DNA of 9,055 nt, from assembly GCA_964513465.1 (NCBI GenBank), contig CAZEMR010000100.1:1-9055 (forward strand), given 5' to 3'. The stretch is from CAZEMR01 sp964513465. Lineage in GTDB: Bacteria; Bacteroidota; Ignavibacteria; Kapaibacteriales; UBA2268. The notes below the pieces were generated by a model. That model had not been told where the DNA came from. It saw nothing but the letters and a program-made list of their open reading frames with translations, and searched no databases. Every line of letters begins with the position of its first letter. The stretch's first letter is position 1. A program made the position numbers and the translations under genes. Below, piece by piece: positions 6,001 to 9,055 of the stretch.

Positions 6001-8964
6001 ATGAACAAGTTAAATATTAGTGTTTCCAGACTATTTAGCCCTATGAAAAGATGGCTCGGATTATATGTCGCTGTGGTAATATACATGCCGCTTATGGCGT
6101 GTTTGTCAGCTGCGCAGGTGCATAACGCAAGCCCTTCCAACTGGTTGTATCCACAGGGCAATGCGGCGGCAACCCGGCTCAATCCGGTGCGCTCGGCGGC
6201 CCAGGATATCCGCGAGCTGACTGTTAAATGGTCGACTGCGGAAATCTCGGGAGACGTTGCTCCGCTGGCAGGTAATCTGATCAACAACGATCGGATTATG
6301 GCCGGATTCCCTTCGGCGCCGAACGAAATTGTTGCGGTAATGGGCGACAGCGTCGTTATCCTGACGGCGGCCGGCCAGGTCCGAAAATCAGGTCTGCCTC
6401 CCTATGTGAAAAACGTTTCCGCGCTTATCGATACCATGGGTGCCGGATCGGGACAGGAGGTAACCCGCCCGGTCATACTTGGACTGGAAAGCATCGAAAT
6501 TGAGAATTCCGACCAGGAATTCGTGCATACATATCTGGCCGGATACGACCATAACTCGGACACAGTGGCGGTGCTGATCCGCCTCGGGATAGATCTCGAA
6601 GAATTCGCTCCTAATTTTTTCGCGAGCATCAGGCCCGTATTCGGAAAGCGCGCCGACGGCAGCGCAATTATTTATGCGGCGGTCAATATGTCGCACCCGA
6701 CAGCCGATCCGTTTAGCGATGTGCCTTATTTCCGGGGGCTGGCCTTATTCAATACCGGCGCCTCGGTGAAGGGCTATCCGCTGCAGGATATCGGAGACGA
6801 CATAATCAACCGGATGATTGTCGCGCCTGAGGTGGCATTTGCGCCTCCTTCAATAATGAACGTGGGCGGTGCGGATGCTTTGGCAATGCCGTCGTTTCCC
6901 TCGGATACTCTCACCGCGATAATTGATAATTTCAATAATAGCATTACTGCCGCCGACCGTGCTTATGTGATGAGCTTCAGAGCCGAGAATTCCGGGCTGA
7001 GCGAGCAGTTCCCACCCTCCGATCATACGGTATGGATTAATACGACCGACTCGAGGCCAAGAATAAAATCGTATTATGCCGATATTCAAAATGCGAATAC
7101 AAATGGCACTATTACCGGGCCATTTTTGCTGGTAGCAGAGGAATATGACGGAATAGACAGTTCGGAGGGAATTTCCAAATTGCATTTATATGATAATAAC
7201 GGCATCATGATAACTCAGCCGGGCGACCAGTTCAATTCTCCGTTCAATGGCGGTGCCAACCACCATTGGTCGGTGGCTGTGGGCGACGTCGATGGCTCTG
7301 CCAGCAATGAGCTTTTGCCGTATTACCCGAATAATCCGGGACGAGAGATAGTGGTCACTCAGTCCACCGACGAATTTGCAGTAGCCAAAAGCCATATATT
7401 TATAATGAGATATTACGAATCATCGGATGTTCCGAAACCCGGCCCCGGCGGCGACTTTCTGCTGCCGCTGGATACGATCGTATCCTTCAGAATCAACGGC
7501 TGGGTGGCCGCGGTGAACGATCTGGACGGCAGCAACGACGCAAAAGAAGAAATCCTTATGGTCGACGGCTCCCGCCTGATGGCCCTGCGAATGAAGGATT
7601 ATACTCATACACAATTCCGCCAGTTCCCTTTCGATACGGTATGGAGCCGTAATTTCGACCGCCAGACCATCTCATCGGTGGCGGTGGCCGATATGGAAGG
7701 CGACGGCCGCAATGATATTATAGTTACCACGCACGACAGCACTTACATAATCGGCACAATGATCCCCGGCACAATCGCAATGATAGAGCCGACTGTGCAG
7801 ATGACCCCGCCGGAGGAATTCTGCGCAGGAGATTCGCTGTCGATCCGATGGGAAAATCTGATGCGCGGCCAGGACTTTGTCGATATATATTTCCTGCCCG
7901 CTCCGGGCGGAATTCCGACAGGTGAGGAAATTGCAATAGCAGAAAATTATCCGAACGATGCCGACACAGTTGAATATATATATATTGTCGATCAGCCTTT
8001 GCTGGGCCGCGAGGGGTATTTCCTGGTGGCTAGCAGCGGATATCCTCAATCGATCAATGCCCCGACTTCGCGCCTGAGATTCGAGATGCCGCTCGTAAGC
8101 GTAGACCCGCTGGCGGGCGCAAGTTTCCGTGCAGGCGAGACAATAGAGGTTACAGGTCTGGCATCCTGCGTAGATTCTGTTGCGATAGAATACAGCTCGG
8201 GCACTGCCACCTGGCAGCGAATCGGGGTTAATTCGATTATGCCTGACGGCTCATTCACGGTCGAAGCCGATGCCCCCTGCGCAGATTATTTCGGATGCGC
8301 GGGCGAGGACGAATTCAGCGAAATGAATTTCCGCGTGGTCAGCTTCCGCGCGAATTACGCAGATACCTCGGCCGTTTTCCCTCTGAATATTATGCCGGCA
8401 CTGTTTCCATTGACCTATGATTCATGCACAACTAATTGCCCGACAAAGCTTTTTGAGTGGGACATCCCGCAGATGGCTTTCGACTGCGACACCGTCTCCA
8501 TGTCCGTCTCGGTCGATGACGGCCGCAGCTATACATATATAGGCAGCGTGCCCGCCACCGACGGCGAATTCCTCTGGCTGGTACCCGAATCGCTGCCGGA
8601 CGAGATCACCGTGAGGTTCTGCTGCGAGAATTCATGCATCCGGATAGATACGACTCTGCAAAATTATAAAGCAAAATATATTCAGATAGTTTCGCCCAAT
8701 CCATTCAAGCCACCGATGGAGGAAGTAGAGATCGTATATACGGTTCCCGAAGAAACCAATGTGACGATGCGGATATTCGACCAGAACAACCGCCTGGTAG
8801 CCGAACCGGTGAACGGCGCAATGCGCCAGCCGGGCATAACATACTGCGATCGCTGGGACGGACGCATCCATCACGGCGGGCTGGCGGCAAACGGAATGTA
8901 TTATCTAATTCTGGAATTATCCAATGGTCAGAAAGAGATTTATTCGATATTTCTGAGAAAATGA
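6001..8964 (+). CDS. Large exported multidomain protein: propeller-like repeats, Ig-like domains, C-terminal FlgD-Ig/T9SS-like domain
   Basis: A 987-residue protein of unknown exact role. Order of parts: a long signal peptide (hydrophobic about 19-37; cleavage near Ser-Ala-Ala/Gln39, or a lipobox-like Leu-Met-Ala-Cys34); an N-terminal region opening like a PQQ-type propeller (SNWLYPQGNAAATRLNP, 46-62); three FG-GAP/VCBS-like stretches with acidic Ca-loop patterns (GDVDGSASNE about 428-437, NDLDGSND 506-513, ADMEGDGRND 563-572, the last the clearest); a Pro/Gly linker near 477-484; three probable Ig-like beta domains (about 597-695, 699-797, 801-885); and a C-terminal domain from 899 with PNPF, a D-R-W-D-G segment and ANGMYYL, ending in a basic tail. 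Such C-terminal domains are typical of type IX-secreted or surface proteins of the FCB group. Eleven cysteines, most after 720, suggest disulfides. An internal ATG at 6043 is a possible shorter start. No enzyme motif seen. Confidence 0.85.
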   Translation: MNKLNISVSRLFSPMKRWLGLYVAVVIYMPLMACLSAAQVHNASPSNWLYPQGNAAATRLNPVRSAAQDIRELTVKWSTAEISGDVAPLAGNLINNDRIMAGFPSAPNEIVAVMGDSVVILTAAGQVRKSGLPPYVKNVSALIDTMGAGSGQEVTRPVILGLESIEIENSDQEFVHTYLAGYDHNSDTVAVLIRLGIDLEEFAPNFFASIRPVFGKRADGSAIIYAAVNMSHPTADPFSDVPYFRGLALFNTGASVKGYPLQDIGDDIINRMIVAPEVAFAPPSIMNVGGADALAMPSFPSDTLTAIIDNFNNSITAADRAYVMSFRAENSGLSEQFPPSDHTVWINTTDSRPRIKSYYADIQNANTNGTITGPFLLVAEEYDGIDSSEGISKLHLYDNNGIMITQPGDQFNSPFNGGANHHWSVAVGDVDGSASNELLPYYPNNPGREIVVTQSTDEFAVAKSHIFIMRYYESSDVPKPGPGGDFLLPLDTIVSFRINGWVAAVNDLDGSNDAKEEILMVDGSRLMALRMKDYTHTQFRQFPFDTVWSRNFDRQTISSVAVADMEGDGRNDIIVTTHDSTYIIGTMIPGTIAMIEPTVQMTPPEEFCAGDSLSIRWENLMRGQDFVDIYFLPAPGGIPTGEEIAIAENYPNDADTVEYIYIVDQPLLGREGYFLVASSGYPQSINAPTSRLRFEMPLVSVDPLAGASFRAGETIEVTGLASCVDSVAIEYSSGTATWQRIGVNSIMPDGSFTVEADAPCADYFGCAGEDEFSEMNFRVVSFRANYADTSAVFPLNIMPALFPLTYDSCTTNCPTKLFEWDIPQMAFDCDTVSMSVSVDDGRSYTYIGSVPATDGEFLWLVPESLPDEITVRFCCENSCIRIDTTLQNYKAKYIQIVSPNPFKPPMEEVEIVYTVPEETNVTMRIFDQNNRLVAEPVNGAMRQPGITYCDRWDGRIHHGGLAANGMYYLILELSNGQKEIYSIFLRK

Positions 8965-9001
8965 CCGAACTTTGATTTTTATATATATGTGAGGATTTTT
9001 T

Positions 9002-9055
9002 ATGAGAATACTTGTTGTCGAAGACGAACGCAAGGTAGCGAGCTTTATCAAACAT
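9002..9055 (+). CDS. Response regulator, N-terminus only (cut by window edge)
   Basis: Only 18 codons are present (MRILVVEDERKVASFIKH). The opening strand followed by Glu7-Asp8 is the start of a CheY-like receiver domain, with the acidic pair that binds Mg2+. The phosphorylated Asp would be near residue 51, outside the window. The 'VVEDERKVASFIK' wording resembles OmpR/CusR-type regulators with a winged-helix output, but the output domain is not visible. A strong GAGGA (8991-8995) lies 6 bases upstream of the ATG. The gap of 37 bases after the exported-protein gene contains no terminator, so the two may be cotranscribed. A sensor kinase would be expected further downstream. Confidence 0.88.
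   Translation, partial: MRILVVEDERKVASFIKH

Overview
The window looks like a piece of the chromosome of a Gram-negative-type bacterium, most likely from the FCB superphylum or a related candidate phylum. This is inferred from a large exported protein with FG-GAP-like propeller repeats and a C-terminal PNPF...ANGMYYL domain of the FlgD-Ig/T9SS type A kind, a lipoprotein and another secreted protein, AT-rich intergenic DNA, and coding regions of intermediate GC. I cannot name the species from sequence alone.

Layout, left to right. 69-986 (+) is a secreted protein of unknown function. It converges on icd (1229-2512, -), an NADP-type isocitrate dehydrogenase, and a strong GC-rich hairpin at 1197-1216 probably ends transcription from both sides. 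rimO (2765-4072, -) follows and encodes the ribosomal protein S12 methylthiotransferase. Next on the minus strand come a RelE/ParE-type toxin (4356-4640) and its small acidic antitoxin (4625-4813). These overlap by 16 bases, and the antitoxin sits 10 bases behind a ZnuA/TroA-type metal-binding lipoprotein (4824-5747). The order of transcription is therefore metal-binding lipoprotein, antitoxin, toxin. An AT-rich divergent region with a 12-bp hairpin/palindrome separates it from a 987-residue exported multidomain protein (6001-8964, +). That gene is followed after 37 bases by the first 18 codons of a response regulator (9002 onward), which the window edge cuts off.

How the genes relate. icd and rimO are housekeeping genes (TCA cycle, ribosome modification). 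The lipoprotein-antitoxin-toxin run looks like one transcriptional unit with translational coupling at both joints, which is unusual for a metal-uptake receptor because no znuB/znuC partner is seen. The exported propeller protein and the response regulator may share a transcript. No RNA genes, CRISPR array, insertion sequence or phage genes were seen. The most distinctive signals are the metal-receptor/toxin-antitoxin linkage and the palindrome in the divergent regulatory region. I did not find a clearly new system.
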